64,000 bases of DNA from Franconibacter helveticus LMG 23732 (GCF_000463115.2 NZ_AWFX01000007.1:62001-126000); one strand, 5' to 3'. Shown: positions 37,451 through 47,161, counted from the first letter of the stretch. Made by a program: numbers and translations. Notes: generated from the sequence alone by a model not told the origin.

Positions 37451-38398
37451 TTAACTCAGGGCGGCGGGAATGACTATCTGGCGTAGCGCTGCGTGTTGGG
37501 TCACCTGGGCGATAAGCTGCAACGCCGCTTGTTTGCCCGCCTGCGCGTAGCCGGGATCGACCGTGATGATCTCCGGGTGGAGAAACTTCAGCAGCGGGGT
37601 GTTACCGACGCTTGCCAGCTGCAAAGGGCTATGGGGGTGCTGTTGCAGATATTTGCTCGCGCCGATGGCGAGCGTGTCGGTGGCGCAAAGCAGAGCGGTG
37701 GTCTGTGCGTGCAGCACTGTCGAGACATGCTCATACCCTTGCTTCATCGCAAGCCCTGGCAGCACGGCATGAGGCGTGAGCTTATGCTGACGACAAAAAG
37801 CAAGATACGCTTCGTGGCGGCGCAGACCGGTCGTGATGTCGCTTTCCGGCACGCCAAGATAGCTAATGTGCCGGTGTCCCTGTTCGTAAAGGCGCTGCAT
37901 CAGAATGCGGATAGCGCCCTCATCGTCATAACAGACCGAGGTGAAGCCTTCGGCATCCCGCGCCATCAGCACCAGGGTTTCGCGCCAGGGGTTAAGCATC
38001 GCCTCGTCGATGCCGGTAAAGCCGAAAAGGATCACGCCGTCGATATTGCGGCGGCTCAGCACGTCCAGGTGTTCCTGCACCAGCTTCGTTGAAAACTGGC
38101 TTTCCATCATGATGGGGTCATAGCCCTGTTCGTAAAGACAGGGGAGCATGGTCTGCACCGCGAGGTTTTCGGAAAGCGAATCCAGACGGGTAACGATTAT
38201 CGCCACCACTTTGTCGCTCTGTCCGCGCATGGCCCGCGCCGAACGGGAAGGCGAAAACCCTTGTTGACGCATTACCGCTTCCACCCGCTCGCGTGTGCGT
38301 TCGCTGACGCCGCTTTCGTTGTTAAGCACGCGTGATACGGTCGACTTTCCCACGCCGCTTAAGCGCGCTATGTCTTTAATGGTCAGGCGGTTTTGCAT
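37451..38398 (-). CDS. treR: trehalose operon repressor TreR (LacI family)
   Basis: 315 residues. The LacI helix-turn-helix is at residues 5-26 (LTIKDIARLSGVGKSTVSRV) with hinge FSPSRSARAMRGQ, and the periplasmic-binding-protein-like core binds trehalose 6-phosphate as inducer (trehalose as competing ligand in E. coli). It is upstream of treB in the same direction with the operator between them, the arrangement known from E. coli. Confidence 0.96.
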   Translation of the reverse strand: MQNRLTIKDIARLSGVGKSTVSRVLNNESGVSERTRERVEAVMRQQGFSPSRSARAMRGQSDKVVAIIVTRLDSLSENLAVQTMLPCLYEQGYDPIMMESQFSTKLVQEHLDVLSRRNIDGVILFGFTGIDEAMLNPWRETLVLMARDAEGFTSVCYDDEGAIRILMQRLYEQGHRHISYLGVPESDITTGLRRHEAYLAFCRQHKLTPHAVLPGLAMKQGYEHVSTVLHAQTTALLCATDTLAIGASKYLQQHPHSPLQLASVGNTPLLKFLHPEIITVDPGYAQAGKQAALQLIAQVTQHAALRQIVIPAALS

Positions 38399-38484
38399 CA
38401 GTCCATTCCCCTGGCTTATTTAAGGTTTTTATATTCAACAGCTTAGGTTATCGCTTTTACTGCAAGGCGCAATGGGTATTGTCT

Positions 38485-38519
38485 GGTTTAGGTTTGATTT
38501 AGTTTATTAAGGTTACTAT
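38485..38519 (+). promoter_or_regulatory. PhoP box and promoter of the mgtL-mgtA transcript
   Basis: GGTTTA, 5 bases, GATTTA (38485-38501) fits the PhoP direct repeat (G/T)GTTTA-N5-(G/T)GTTTA with one deviation. A -10 element TACTAT (38514-38519) starts 12 bases after it, the usual spacing for PhoP class II promoters. The inferred leader of about 270 bases matches the Salmonella mgtA leader. Confidence 0.8.
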
Positions 38520-38608
38520 AGGCCCACCTTTAACAAGGTTTAAGGTGAAAGCGTACCCGCTACCTTCGCCTGTCGCGTTCCGTTTTTCAACCACTTACCG
38601 GAGGCTGC

Positions 38609-38659
38609 ATGGACCCCGATCCGACCCCTCTCCCTGAACGGGAGAAATTAACCCGGTAA
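38609..38659 (+). CDS. mgtL: mgtA leader peptide MgtL
   Basis: A 16-residue reading frame, MDPDPTPLPEREKLTR, preceded by CGGAGG. Salmonella and E. coli MgtL (MEPDPTPLP...) share the acidic-proline start. Translation stalling in this Asp/Pro-rich stretch, in low magnesium or with limiting proline, changes the leader RNA fold and Rho access so that mgtA is transcribed. The leader between 38520 and 38798 therefore is the Mg2+-responsive riboswitch-attenuator region. Confidence 0.88.
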   Translation: MDPDPTPLPEREKLTR

Positions 38660-38798
38660 GCCAGCCTGTTGTCGTTGTCTTGCCGGTCTTTCAGGACAGC
38701 GACGTGAATTCGTCCCTGTAAAAGAAAATGTCCTGCGGACAGGCTTGCCCCTGCCCGCAGAAAGCAACGCGCCGTAACCTGGCGCGGAGGGACCGCTT

Positions 38799-41510
38799 AT
38801 GCACATTAAACACCGTACCTGGCGCTGGCTTTTCGCTCTCAGCCGCCATATTCCCCGCCGTTTTACAGAACGCGATCCGCTGCCGGACCGTCAGCGTCTG
38901 AACGGCGCGGCTATTCCGCCTTCGCTGAGCGAGACCTGTCTTAAAGCGGCGCGCGCCACGCAAGCGCAGCTGTGGCAGATGTTTAATAGCCATCCTGAAG
39001 GGCTAAACGCCCGGGAAGTGGTACAGGCGCGAGAAAAATATGGCGTAAACCAGATCCCCGGCGAACAGCCCTCGCCCTGGTGGGTTGACCTGTGGCGTTG
39101 CTACCGCAACCCCTTCAACCTGCTGCTGACGCTGCTTGGCGTTATCTCTTACGCCACGGAGGATCTGTTCGCCGCCGGGGTGATCGCCCTGATGGTCGGC
39201 ATTTCCACGCTGCTGAACTTTATTCAGGAGAGCCGTTCCGGCAAGGCGGCGGACGCGCTGAAAGCGATGGTCAGCAACACGGCCACCGTGCTGCGCGTTA
39301 TCAATAAAAAAGGGGCGCATGACTGGGTAGAGATCCCGGTCGATCAACTGGTGCCCGGCGACATTGTGAAGCTCTCGGCGGGCGATATGATCCCGGCCGA
39401 TCTGCGCGTGTTGCAGGCACGGGATCTTTTCGTCGCCCAGGCCTCGCTGACCGGGGAGTCGCTGCCGGTCGAAAAAACGGCGCACAGCCGCCAGCCTGAG
39501 CAAAATAATCCGCTTGAGTGCGACACGCTCTGCTTTATGGGCACCAACGTGGTAAGCGGTACGGCGCAGGCGATGGTTATTGCAACGGGCGGCAACACCT
39601 GGTTTGGGCAGCTTGCAGGACGCGTGTCGGAACAGCCGGAAGAGCCGAACGCTTTCCAGCAGGGAATAAGCCGCGTGAGCCTGTTGCTTATCCGCTTTAT
39701 GCTGGTAATGGCGCCAGTGGTATTGCTGATAAACGGCTTTACCAAAGGCGACTGGTGGGAAGCGGCGCTGTTCGCCCTCTCGGTGGCGGTGGGTCTGACC
39801 CCCGAAATGCTGCCGATGATTGTCACCTCTACGCTTGCGCGCGGGGCGGTGAAGCTCTCTAAACAGAAAGTGATCGTTAAGCATTTAGACGCCATTCAGA
39901 ACTTCGGCGCCATGGATGTGCTTTGCACTGACAAAACCGGCACGCTGACCCAGGACCGCATTGTGCTGGAGACGCACACCGACATTACTGGCGAAGTGAG
40001 CGATCGCGTGTTGCAGGCGGCGTGGCTTAACAGCCACTACCAGACCGGCCTTAAAAACCTGCTTGATACCGCCGTGCTGGAAGGGGTTGAGGCGGAACAG
40101 GCGCAGCAGGCGGCGGCGCGCTGGCAAAAGGTGGACGAGATCCCCTTTGATTTCGAACGCCGTCGCATGTCGGTTGTGGTTCAGGAAATACCGGATTCGC
40201 ACCTGCTTATCTGCAAGGGCGCTTTGCAGGAGGTGCTGGCGGTTTGCACTCACGCTCGCCTTGGGGAGAGCGTGACGCTGCTCAACGACGCCAGGCTGGG
40301 GCAAATAAAAGCGGTAACGGATACGCTCAACCGCCAGGGCTTGCGCGTGGTGGCGGTTGCGACCCGTCAACTTGCGGCGCGGGAAGGCGACTACAGCCGC
40401 GTGGATGAGTCAGACCTTATTCTCGAAGGCTACATCGCCTTTCTCGATCCGCCTAAAGAGACCACGGCGCCGGCGCTGAAAGCGCTGAAAGCGCATGGCG
40501 TGACGGTGAAAATCCTCACCGGCGACAGCGAGCTGGTGGCGGCGAAAGTCTGCCGTGAAGTAGGGATGGAGCCGGGCGACGTACTCACCGGCAGCGATAT
40601 TGAGCAGCTGGAAGATGACGCGCTGGTCGGGCGCCTTCATAACACGACGCTTTTCGCTCGCTTAACGCCGCTGCATAAAGAACGCATTGTACGGTTGCTG
40701 AAAAGCGAAGGACACGTGGTGGGCTTTATGGGCGACGGGATTAACGACGCCCCGGCGCTGCGCGCGGCGGATATCGGCATCTCTGTTGACGGCGCGGTAG
40801 ATATCGCCCGCGAGGCGGCAGATATCATCCTGCTGGAAAAAAGCCTGATGGTGCTGGAGGAGGGCGTCATCGAAGGGCGCCGTACCTTCGCCAACATGCT
40901 GAAATACATCAAAATGACCGCCAGCTCTAACTTCGGCAACGTCTTTAGCGTGCTGGTAGCCAGCGCTTTTCTGCCGTTTTTGCCCATGCTGCCGCTGCAC
41001 TTGCTTATCCAGAACCTGCTTTATGATATCAGCCAGGTTGCTATCCCGTTTGATAACGTGGATGACGAGCAAATTAAAACGCCGCAGCGCTGGCAGGCGA
41101 CTGAGCTGGGACGTTTTATGCTCTGCTTCGGGCCGATAAGCTCGTTATTCGACATTATTACTTTTTGCGTGATGTGGTGGGTATTTAAGGCCAACGTGCC
41201 GCAAGCGCAGACGCTGTTCCAGTCTGGCTGGTTCGTGGTAGGGCTGCTGTCGCAAACGTTGATCGTGCATATGATCCGCACCCGTCGCGTGCCATTCCTG
41301 CAAAGCCGTGCGGCATGGCCGTTGCTGGTAATGACGCTGGTGGTGATGACGCTCGGCATCGCGCTGCCGTTCTCGCCGCTTGCGGCATACCTGAGCCTTG
41401 AGCCGCTGCCGCTGGCCTACTTCCCGTGGCTTGTGGTGATCCTCGCCGGGTATATGGCGCTAACGCAGTGGGTGAAGAATGTTTACAGCCGTCGCTATGG
41501 CTGGCAGTAG
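38799..41510 (+). CDS. mgtA: magnesium-transporting P-type ATPase MgtA
   Basis: A 903-residue P3B ATPase that imports Mg2+ at the inner membrane. Visible are the actuator motif LTGES, the phosphorylation site DKTGT with D378, the nucleotide-domain motifs KGAL and GDSELVAAK, and the hinge GDGINDAPALR; about ten transmembrane helices flank these. The C-terminus LTQWVKNVYSRRYGWQ is typical. The N-terminal 35 residues are basic and amphipathic. Controlled by PhoP and the mgtL leader; ends at a strong terminator. Confidence 0.98.
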   Translation: MHIKHRTWRWLFALSRHIPRRFTERDPLPDRQRLNGAAIPPSLSETCLKAARATQAQLWQMFNSHPEGLNAREVVQAREKYGVNQIPGEQPSPWWVDLWRCYRNPFNLLLTLLGVISYATEDLFAAGVIALMVGISTLLNFIQESRSGKAADALKAMVSNTATVLRVINKKGAHDWVEIPVDQLVPGDIVKLSAGDMIPADLRVLQARDLFVAQASLTGESLPVEKTAHSRQPEQNNPLECDTLCFMGTNVVSGTAQAMVIATGGNTWFGQLAGRVSEQPEEPNAFQQGISRVSLLLIRFMLVMAPVVLLINGFTKGDWWEAALFALSVAVGLTPEMLPMIVTSTLARGAVKLSKQKVIVKHLDAIQNFGAMDVLCTDKTGTLTQDRIVLETHTDITGEVSDRVLQAAWLNSHYQTGLKNLLDTAVLEGVEAEQAQQAAARWQKVDEIPFDFERRRMSVVVQEIPDSHLLICKGALQEVLAVCTHARLGESVTLLNDARLGQIKAVTDTLNRQGLRVVAVATRQLAAREGDYSRVDESDLILEGYIAFLDPPKETTAPALKALKAHGVTVKILTGDSELVAAKVCREVGMEPGDVLTGSDIEQLEDDALVGRLHNTTLFARLTPLHKERIVRLLKSEGHVVGFMGDGINDAPALRAADIGISVDGAVDIAREAADIILLEKSLMVLEEGVIEGRRTFANMLKYIKMTASSNFGNVFSVLVASAFLPFLPMLPLHLLIQNLLYDISQVAIPFDNVDDEQIKTPQRWQATELGRFMLCFGPISSLFDIITFCVMWWVFKANVPQAQTLFQSGWFVVGLLSQTLIVHMIRTRRVPFLQSRAAWPLLVMTLVVMTLGIALPFSPLAAYLSLEPLPLAYFPWLVVILAGYMALTQWVKNVYSRRYGWQ

Positions 41511-41527
41511 CAGATGAGCGAACAGAG

Positions 41528-41553
41528 AAAAGGCCACCGAAGTGGCCTTTTTT
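41528..41553. terminator. bidirectional terminator between mgtA and ridA
   Basis: GGCCAC and GTGGCC pair around CGAA, with A4 before and T6 after. Confidence 0.88.
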
Positions 41554-41570
41554 ATGCACGATTGCCGCGA

Positions 41571-41957
41571 TTAACGACGCACGGCGATCGCTTCGATCTC
41601 AATCTTCACATCTTTTGGCAGTCGAGCCACTTCGACGCAGGAGCGTGCCGGGAAGGTCGCCTGATGTTCGGTGAAAAATGCCTCATAGGCAGCGTTAACG
41701 GTAGCGAAGTCGTTCAGATCTTTCACAAATACGGTGGTCTTGACGATATCGCCGACTTTCAGGCCCGCCGCTTCGACGATAGCCTTTACGTTTTCCAGCG
41801 ACTGACGCGCCTGGGCTGCCACATCGTCCGGTACGCTGCCGGTTTTGGGATCGACCGGGATCTGGCCGGAGGTGATGATCATGTTGCCCAGATCAACGCC
41901 CTGAACATACGGGCCGATAGCTGCGGGTGCATTTTCCGTCGCGAGTGTGCGGGACAT
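41571..41957 (-). CDS. ridA: 2-iminobutanoate/2-iminopropanoate deaminase
   Basis: 128 residues, trimeric YjgF/Rid enzyme that hydrolyses reactive enamine/imine products of PLP enzymes before they damage targets. The family signature ARSCVEVARLPKDVKIEIEA near the C-terminus contains the substrate-carboxylate arginine. AGGAGAAAT precedes the start. It lies downstream of pyrI, as in E. coli. Confidence 0.97.
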   Translation of the reverse strand: MSRTLATENAPAAIGPYVQGVDLGNMIITSGQIPVDPKTGSVPDDVAAQARQSLENVKAIVEAAGLKVGDIVKTTVFVKDLNDFATVNAAYEAFFTEHQATFPARSCVEVARLPKDVKIEIEAIAVRR

Positions 41958-42026
41958 AATTTCTCCTGAGTTAAGCGGTTAGGCTCCCGCCATTATAGGG
42001 AGCCAGTTTCTCATTGCCAGCGTGAA

Positions 42027-42488
42027 TTAATCCGCCAGCACCACGTGGTGGGCAAACTCTTTCTCGCAGTATTTGCACTTCAGCAGGATCTCATCATTAC
42101 GCTGCTTTACGGCGAAACCGGAATCCACCGGCTCGCTGCGGCTGATGCAGTTGCTGTTCGGGCAGACCAGCACTTTATCGATGCGCGAAGGCAGGTGCGG
42201 ACGGCTTTTTCCAACCACTTCATACTCGTCAATGCGGTTAACCGTCGCCTTCGGCGCATAGAGCGCCAGCTGGTTTACCTGCTCATCGGTCAGGAAGGTG
42301 TTTTCGATTTTAATCAAATCTTTGCGGCCCAGTTCGCCGGAAGGCAGATTCAGGCCGATGGTGATGCGCTGGTCGGTTTCGGTGAGCTTAAACAGCGTCA
42401 GCAGCTTAAAGCCCACCTGCGCGGGGATATGGTCAATCACCGTGCCGCGCTTAATCGCTTCTACCTGTAATTTATTATCGTGTGTCAT
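42027..42488 (-). CDS. pyrI: aspartate carbamoyltransferase regulatory subunit
   Basis: 153 residues. The N-terminal allosteric domain binds CTP/ATP, and the C-terminal zinc domain has C109, C114, C138 and C141 (CPNSNC and CKYC), which contact the catalytic subunit. It starts 13 bases after pyrB, giving the pyrB-pyrI order of the enteric operon. Confidence 0.98.
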   Translation of the reverse strand: MTHDNKLQVEAIKRGTVIDHIPAQVGFKLLTLFKLTETDQRITIGLNLPSGELGRKDLIKIENTFLTDEQVNQLALYAPKATVNRIDEYEVVGKSRPHLPSRIDKVLVCPNSNCISRSEPVDSGFAVKQRNDEILLKCKYCEKEFAHHVVLAD

Positions 42489-42501
42489 TTAAGTTTCCTC
42501 C

Positions 42502-43437
42502 TTACAGAGCCAAATCGCGATTCAGAACCAGCGCCAGCAGCGCCTGGCGGGCGAAGATACCGTTGCCGGCCTGCTGGAAATACCAGGCGTGCGGCGTTTT
42601 ATCGACGTCCGTCGTGATCTCATCCACGCGCGGCAGGGGGTGCAGCACTTTCATATTGGCGCGGGCGCCGTCAAGATCCGCCGCCCGCAGAATAAACTGC
42701 GCCTTCACGTTGGCGTATTCAGACGGATCCAGACGCTCTTTTTGCACGCGGGTCATGTAGAGAATGTCCACGTCGGCCACGACCTCATCTATCGCCTCGT
42801 GGCGGCTCCATGCAATGCCTTTTTCATCCAGCATGTCGAGAATGTATTGCGGCATCGCCAGCGCGTCCGGGGCGATAAAGTAAAAGCGGTTGCCATTGAA
42901 CTTCGCCAGCGCCTGGGCGAGCGAATGGACGGTGCGGCCATATTTCAGGTCGCCGACCATGGCGATATTCAGGTTCTCCAGCCGCCCCTGAGTCTCCTGA
43001 ATAGTAAAGAGGTCGAGCAGCGTTTGCGTCGGGTGCTGGTTTGCGCCGTCGCCTGCATTCAGCACCGGCACGCCGCTGGAAAATTCAGTGGCGAGGCGCG
43101 CCGCGCCTTCCTGCGGATGGCGCATGACAATCGCGTCCACATAGGTGCTGATAACCGAAATGGTGTCCGCCAGCGTTTCGCCTTTTTTGCCAAGCGAGGT
43201 GTTGCTGCTGTCGGAAAAGCCCACCACCGAAGCGCCAAGGCGGTGCATGGACGTTTCAAACGACAGACGGGTGCGGGTGGACGCTTCGAAAAAGCAACTG
43301 GCGATCACTTTATGCTTCAGCAGCTCCGGCTGCGGGTTGGCCTTCAGCTTCGCCGCCGTTTCCAGCACCAGTTCAAGCTCCTCCCGGCTGAGATCGTTAA
43401 TGGAAATGATGTGTTTCTTGTAGAGCGAATTAGCCAT
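42502..43437 (-). CDS. pyrB: aspartate carbamoyltransferase catalytic subunit
   Basis: 311 residues. It catalyses carbamoyl phosphate plus aspartate to carbamoyl aspartate, the first committed pyrimidine step. The carbamoyl-phosphate motif [10 protein letters not shown] is near residues 53-62, with HPTQTLLD and HPLPRVDEI later. It is preceded by the pyrL leader and attenuator. Confidence 0.98.
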   Translation of the reverse strand: MANSLYKKHIISINDLSREELELVLETAAKLKANPQPELLKHKVIASCFFEASTRTRLSFETSMHRLGASVVGFSDSSNTSLGKKGETLADTISVISTYVDAIVMRHPQEGAARLATEFSSGVPVLNAGDGANQHPTQTLLDLFTIQETQGRLENLNIAMVGDLKYGRTVHSLAQALAKFNGNRFYFIAPDALAMPQYILDMLDEKGIAWSRHEAIDEVVADVDILYMTRVQKERLDPSEYANVKAQFILRAADLDGARANMKVLHPLPRVDEITTDVDKTPHAWYFQQAGNGIFARQALLALVLNRDLAL

Positions 43438-43480
43438 TTCTGTCTCCTCTTCAGGCCGGCGGTCAAACGCAGGACAAAAA

Positions 43481-43505
43481 AAAGCCCCTCAAATGAGGGG
43501 CTTTC
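43481..43505 (-). terminator. pyrBI attenuator
   Basis: On the minus strand GCCCCTC and GAGGGGC pair around a 4-base loop and are followed by T8, 45-70 bases before pyrB. The pyrL frame ends at its upstream edge, so a ribosome close behind RNA polymerase (when UTP is low and polymerase pauses) would block the hairpin. Confidence 0.92.
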
Positions 43506-43596
43506 ATAGAAATTGAATAGCGGAAAGAAAAACGGCGTGGTCGCCGCCAGCGTTGTGGCGACGCGGTAAGCGAGTGTGTCGAACAGACCTGACCAT
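43504..43596 (-). CDS. pyrL: pyrBI operon leader peptide PyrL
   Basis: A 30-residue frame (MVRSVRHTRLPRRHNAGGDH then AVFLSAIQFL) with an excellent GGAGGAAGC ribosome site. It resembles E. coli PyrL (MVQCVRHFVLPRL...) at the start but is shorter than the 44-residue K-12 peptide and stops at the base of the attenuator rather than beyond it. The coding stretch is U-rich just before the hairpin, which is the UTP-sensing pause region. Confidence 0.85.
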   Translation of the reverse strand: MVRSVRHTRLPRRHNAGGDHAVFLSAIQFL

Positions 43597-43613
43597 GCTT
43601 CCTCCCGGCAAAT

Positions 43614-43649
43614 TGCCCGGCATTATACGCGCGCAGGCCAGCTTCGCAA
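43614..43649 (-). promoter_or_regulatory. pyrBI promoter with reiterative-transcription start
   Basis: On the minus strand: TTGCGA (43649-43644), 16 bases, TATAAT (43627-43622), then a start at A43614 reading AATTTG. In E. coli the identical AATTTG start allows UTP-dependent slippage that limits expression when UTP is high. Confidence 0.85.
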
Positions 43650-43786
43650 GGGGATGAATGCACAATTTGACGTCGGTAATCGGTTTCGTGGCATAAAAAA
43701 TCATTTTATTTGAATTTTTATTTATCTGGCGAATGAGCGAAAACGGGAATGTTGTTCTGACGCAGGTTTCTGGCAGAAAGCAGTAG

Positions 43787-44305
<519 letters not shown>

Positions 44306-44410
44306 GCCTTTTCTGGCAGGGTAACTTTACTTTCCTGCACATGCGCAACCAGTGATATATTCCGTTCACTATAGAGCTGCGCCCCTGTGAAATCTCTTAT
44401 CCTGTGAACG

Positions 44411-44442
44411 TGCAAAGGGGGCTCGCCGCCGCCCCCTTTGCA
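44411..44442. repeat. 12-base-arm inverted repeat downstream of tabA
   Basis: TGCAAAGGGGGC and GCCCCCTTTGCA are perfectly complementary around an 8-base loop. Likely a transcript end or processing signal; no long U-tract follows. Confidence 0.75.
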
Positions 44443-44506
44443 ATCCCGGCTCCCGGCGGAAAATCGCCCGCTGAAGCGGGAAACCTCATCTTTTCCCTGC
44501 TGGCTT

Positions 44507-44574
44507 AGGGTCGGGCATGACGGCACGTCCGTGTGCCGACATGCCCTCGCACCGGGTCCAACCGGTGCGACCCT
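44507..44574. repeat. branched (three-way-junction) inverted-repeat element
   Basis: Outer arms AGGGTC (44507-44512) and GACCCT (44569-44574) enclose two hairpins. Hairpin 1 (44513-44546): GGGCATGaCGGCAC and GTGCCGaCATGCCC around GTCCGT, 14-base arms with one A-A mismatch. Hairpin 2 (44547-44570): TCGCACCGG and CCGGTGCGA around GTCCAA. Both loops begin GTCC. It does not match the REP or ERIC sequences found elsewhere in this window. Confidence 0.7.
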
Positions 44575-44647
44575 GCCATCGTGAAAAAGCTGAGGCGATT
44601 TTTAGCCGGAGCAGGCTCTCTACTTTAGCGCTGGCGCCTTTTAAAAA

Positions 44648-44672
44648 GGAAAAAGCCTGGGCCGCTTTTTCC
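44648..44672. terminator. hairpin downstream of argI
   Basis: GGAAAAAGC and GCTTTTTCC form a 9-base stem around CTGGGCC, 52 bases past the argI stop on the minus strand; T-rich sequence follows in that direction. Confidence 0.55.
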
Positions 44673-44723
44673 CTCTCCCCTTAAAAAAGAGCGCTGGGGT
44701 GATCGACAATCGCCAGTCGTCAG

Positions 44724-45728
44724 TTATTGCGCGAGTGTCGCCACCATCACCGCTTTGATTGTGTGCATGCGGTTTTCCGCCTGGTCGAAGACTACGCTGT
44801 TGGCGGACTCGAACACTTCATCGGTTACTTCCATGCCGCCGTGCAGGCCATACTGTTCCGCCATCTGTTTGCCAAGCGTCGTCTGGTCGTCGTGAAACGC
44901 CGGCAGGCAGTGCAGAAACTTCACCTGCGGATTGCCGGTAAGCGCCATCATTTCGCGGTTCACCTGATAGGGCCGCAGCAGCGCGATGCGCTCCGCCCAC
45001 TTCTCTTTTGGCTCGCCCATAGAGACCCAGACGTCGGTATAAATAAAATCAGCGCCTTTAACCCCTTCGGCTACGTTTTCGGTTAGCGTGATCTTCCCGC
45101 CGGTCTGCGCCGCCAGCGCCTGGCACTCCGCCACCAGGCTCGCTTCGGGCCAGCAGGCTTTCGGCGCGACAAGGCGTAAATCCAGACCCGTCAACGCTGC
45201 CGCTTCAAGCATCGAGTTGCCCATGTTGTTGCGCGCGTCGCCCGCATAGACCAGCGTCATGTCGCTAAGCGCTTTGCCCGGCAAATGCTCCTGCATGGTA
45301 AGCAAATCTGCCAGCAGCTGAGTGGGATGAAACTCATTGGTCAGCCCATTCCACACCGGCACGCCCGCATACTGCGCCAGCGTTTCGACGATTTCCTGAC
45401 CGTGGCCGCGATACTGAATGCCGTCATACAGACGGCCCAGCACCCGCGCGGTATCTTTTATTGATTCTTTATGCCCAATCTGACTGCCGCTCGGGCCAAG
45501 ATAAGTGACCCGGGCGCCCTGGTCGTAAGCGGCAACTTCGAAAGAGCATCGCGTGCGGGTTGAGTCTTTTTCGAAGATGAGCGCAATATTTTTACCGGTC
45601 AGCTTTTGCACTTCACGCCCTTGTTTCTTATCGCTTTTCAGCTTCGCAGCAAGGGCGAGTAAATCGGTGATGTTAGCAGGCGTGAAATCCAGCAGTTTCA
45701 GAAAATGTTTTTGATAAAAGGTCGACAT
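44724..45728 (-). CDS. argI: ornithine carbamoyltransferase
   Basis: 334 residues. It makes citrulline from ornithine and carbamoyl phosphate in arginine synthesis. The carbamoyl-phosphate loop STRTR is near residues 56-60, and the ornithine-binding [11 protein letters not shown] is near 273. Two tandem ATGs exist; the second (45728) has the better AGGA spacing and gives the E. coli length. Two ARG boxes upstream show ArgR control. Confidence 0.97.
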   Translation of the reverse strand: MSTFYQKHFLKLLDFTPANITDLLALAAKLKSDKKQGREVQKLTGKNIALIFEKDSTRTRCSFEVAAYDQGARVTYLGPSGSQIGHKESIKDTARVLGRLYDGIQYRGHGQEIVETLAQYAGVPVWNGLTNEFHPTQLLADLLTMQEHLPGKALSDMTLVYAGDARNNMGNSMLEAAALTGLDLRLVAPKACWPEASLVAECQALAAQTGGKITLTENVAEGVKGADFIYTDVWVSMGEPKEKWAERIALLRPYQVNREMMALTGNPQVKFLHCLPAFHDDQTTLGKQMAEQYGLHGGMEVTDEVFESANSVVFDQAENRMHTIKAVMVATLAQ

Positions 45729-45755
45729 CATGTCCTCACATGGCGAACGCCACTT

Positions 45756-45794
45756 ATTGAATTAAAATTCAATCTATATGTATGAATATTCATT
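45756..45794 (-). promoter_or_regulatory. tandem ARG boxes (ArgR operator) of argI
   Basis: Box 1, ATTGAATTAAAATTCAAT (45756-45773), is a perfect fit to WnTGAATwwwwATTCAnW. Box 2, TATGTATGAATATTCATT (45777-45794), has one degenerate half. They are 3 bases apart, the normal spacing for ArgR hexamer binding. Confidence 0.9.
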
Positions 45795-45892
45795 TGCAAC
45801 CCTGCATCGCAAAACTTTGCGGTGAAAGGTGGAGGCATTGGCGGCGGTATGTGAAAATAAAGGATATTCGGCGACACACAGAGGAACGAGCC

Positions 45893-46312
45893 ATGGCAAA
45901 CCCGGAATTACTGGAAGAGCAGCGTGAAGAGACGCGCCTGATCATTGAAGAACTGCTGGAAGACGGCAGCGATCCCGACGCGCTTTACACTATCGAACAT
46001 CACTTCTCCGCGGATGATTTCGAAACGCTGGAAAAAGTCGCCGTAGAGGCGTTTAAGCTGGGTTACGAAGTCACCGATCCAGAAGAGCTGGAAGTGGAAG
46101 AGGGCGAAACCGTCATCTGTTGCGATGTGCTGAGCGAATGCGCGCTCAACGCCGAGCTTATCGACGCGCAAGTTGAGCAATTACTTAATCTCGCCGAAAA
46201 ATATGAAGTGGACTACGACGGCTGGGGCACTTACTACGAAGATCCCAACGGCGAAGGCGAAGAGGACGACGAAGACTACGTGGACGAAGATGACGACGGC
46301 ATCCGCCACTAA
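45893..46312 (+). CDS. rraB: ribonuclease E inhibitor RraB
   Basis: 139 residues. RraB binds the C-terminal scaffold of RNase E and changes degradosome composition and RNA decay. The N-terminal [20 protein letters not shown] and the acidic tail ([19 protein letters not shown]) are diagnostic. ATG at 45893 follows GAGGAAC; the longer frame from 45782 would overlap the ARG boxes and was rejected. Divergent from argI. Confidence 0.96.
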   Translation: MANPELLEEQREETRLIIEELLEDGSDPDALYTIEHHFSADDFETLEKVAVEAFKLGYEVTDPEELEVEEGETVICCDVLSECALNAELIDAQVEQLLNLAEKYEVDYDGWGTYYEDPNGEGEEDDEDYVDEDDDGIRH

Positions 46313-46359
46313 GTCGTTCAGGGCGGCAGCTTCAGGCTGCCGCATCGCAAGGATCCTGC

Positions 46360-47118
46360 ATGAATTACGAAGAACCGCTCGCTCCCGTTCGGGAGTTTTT
46401 ACATTGCGCCACGCCCGCCGCCTGGATTGAAAAAGCGCGCGCGCCGGAAAACCTTCCCCTGCTGCTCACCGATCACCTCGTTTGCGAACTGAAAGCGGCG
46501 CAAACCGCCATGTTGCTCATCCGCAAATATGTGGCGGATAAAAACGGGTCTGACGAACTGTTAGGCTGGCTGAAGCCTTATGAAGAGTTCACCTTCCGGG
46601 AAGGGCCGGAGCCCGATTTTATCGCCCTGCATAAGCGTATCGGCAAAAGCGTCATGCCTGAAACCGATGACCCGTGGGGGCAGGCGCTTATCAACAGCAT
46701 GGTGCTGCTGATTAAAGAAGAGCTGCATCATTTCTGGCAGGTGCGCGAGGCGATGCTGGCGCGCAACATTCCTTATGTGAAGATCACCGCCAGCCGCTAC
46801 GCTAAGGGCATGTTGCGGGAAGTGCGCACGCACGAACCTCTGACGCTGGTGGATAAACTTATCTGCGGCGCCTATATCGAGGCGCGTTCCTGCGAGCGTT
46901 TCGCCGCGCTGGCTCCTTATCTGGATGATGATTTACGCAAGTTCTACCTGTCGCTGCTGCGCTCGGAAGCGCGCCACTATCAGGATTATCTGGCGCTGGC
47001 CCGCCAGATCGCGCCGAAAGAGGTGGATGCCCGCGTGCGCTTTTTCGGCGAAGTGGAAGCATCGCTTATTACATCGCCAGACGACGAGTTTCGTTTTCAC
47101 AGCGGCGTGCCGGTATAG
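46360..47118 (+). CDS. miaE: tRNA-(ms2io6A37)-hydroxylase
   Basis: A 252-residue non-haem diiron hydroxylase that converts ms2i6A37 to ms2io6A37 in tRNAs reading UNN codons. The ferritin-like four-helix bundle carries ligands in EELHHF, YIEARSCERF and SEARHYQDY. Present in Salmonella and many enterics but absent from E. coli K-12. It lies 47 bases after rraB. Confidence 0.94.
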   Translation: MNYEEPLAPVREFLHCATPAAWIEKARAPENLPLLLTDHLVCELKAAQTAMLLIRKYVADKNGSDELLGWLKPYEEFTFREGPEPDFIALHKRIGKSVMPETDDPWGQALINSMVLLIKEELHHFWQVREAMLARNIPYVKITASRYAKGMLREVRTHEPLTLVDKLICGAYIEARSCERFAALAPYLDDDLRKFYLSLLRSEARHYQDYLALARQIAPKEVDARVRFFGEVEASLITSPDDEFRFHSGVPV

Positions 47119-47161
47119 CGGAGCGCGCTATGCTTAACGCATCAGTCACTATTCAGGAGCC

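Larger units (their letters stand above)
44306..44723. other. tabA-argI intergenic region with multiple hairpins (418 bases)
   Basis: No protein-coding gene is supported. Perfect or near-perfect inverted repeats are dense: TGCAAAGGGGGC/GCCCCCTTTGCA (44411-44442), CCCGC/GCGGG (44467-44480), a branched element (44507-44574) and GGAAAAAGC/GCTTTTTCC (44648-44672). The last may be the argI terminator read on the minus strand. Confidence 0.7.
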
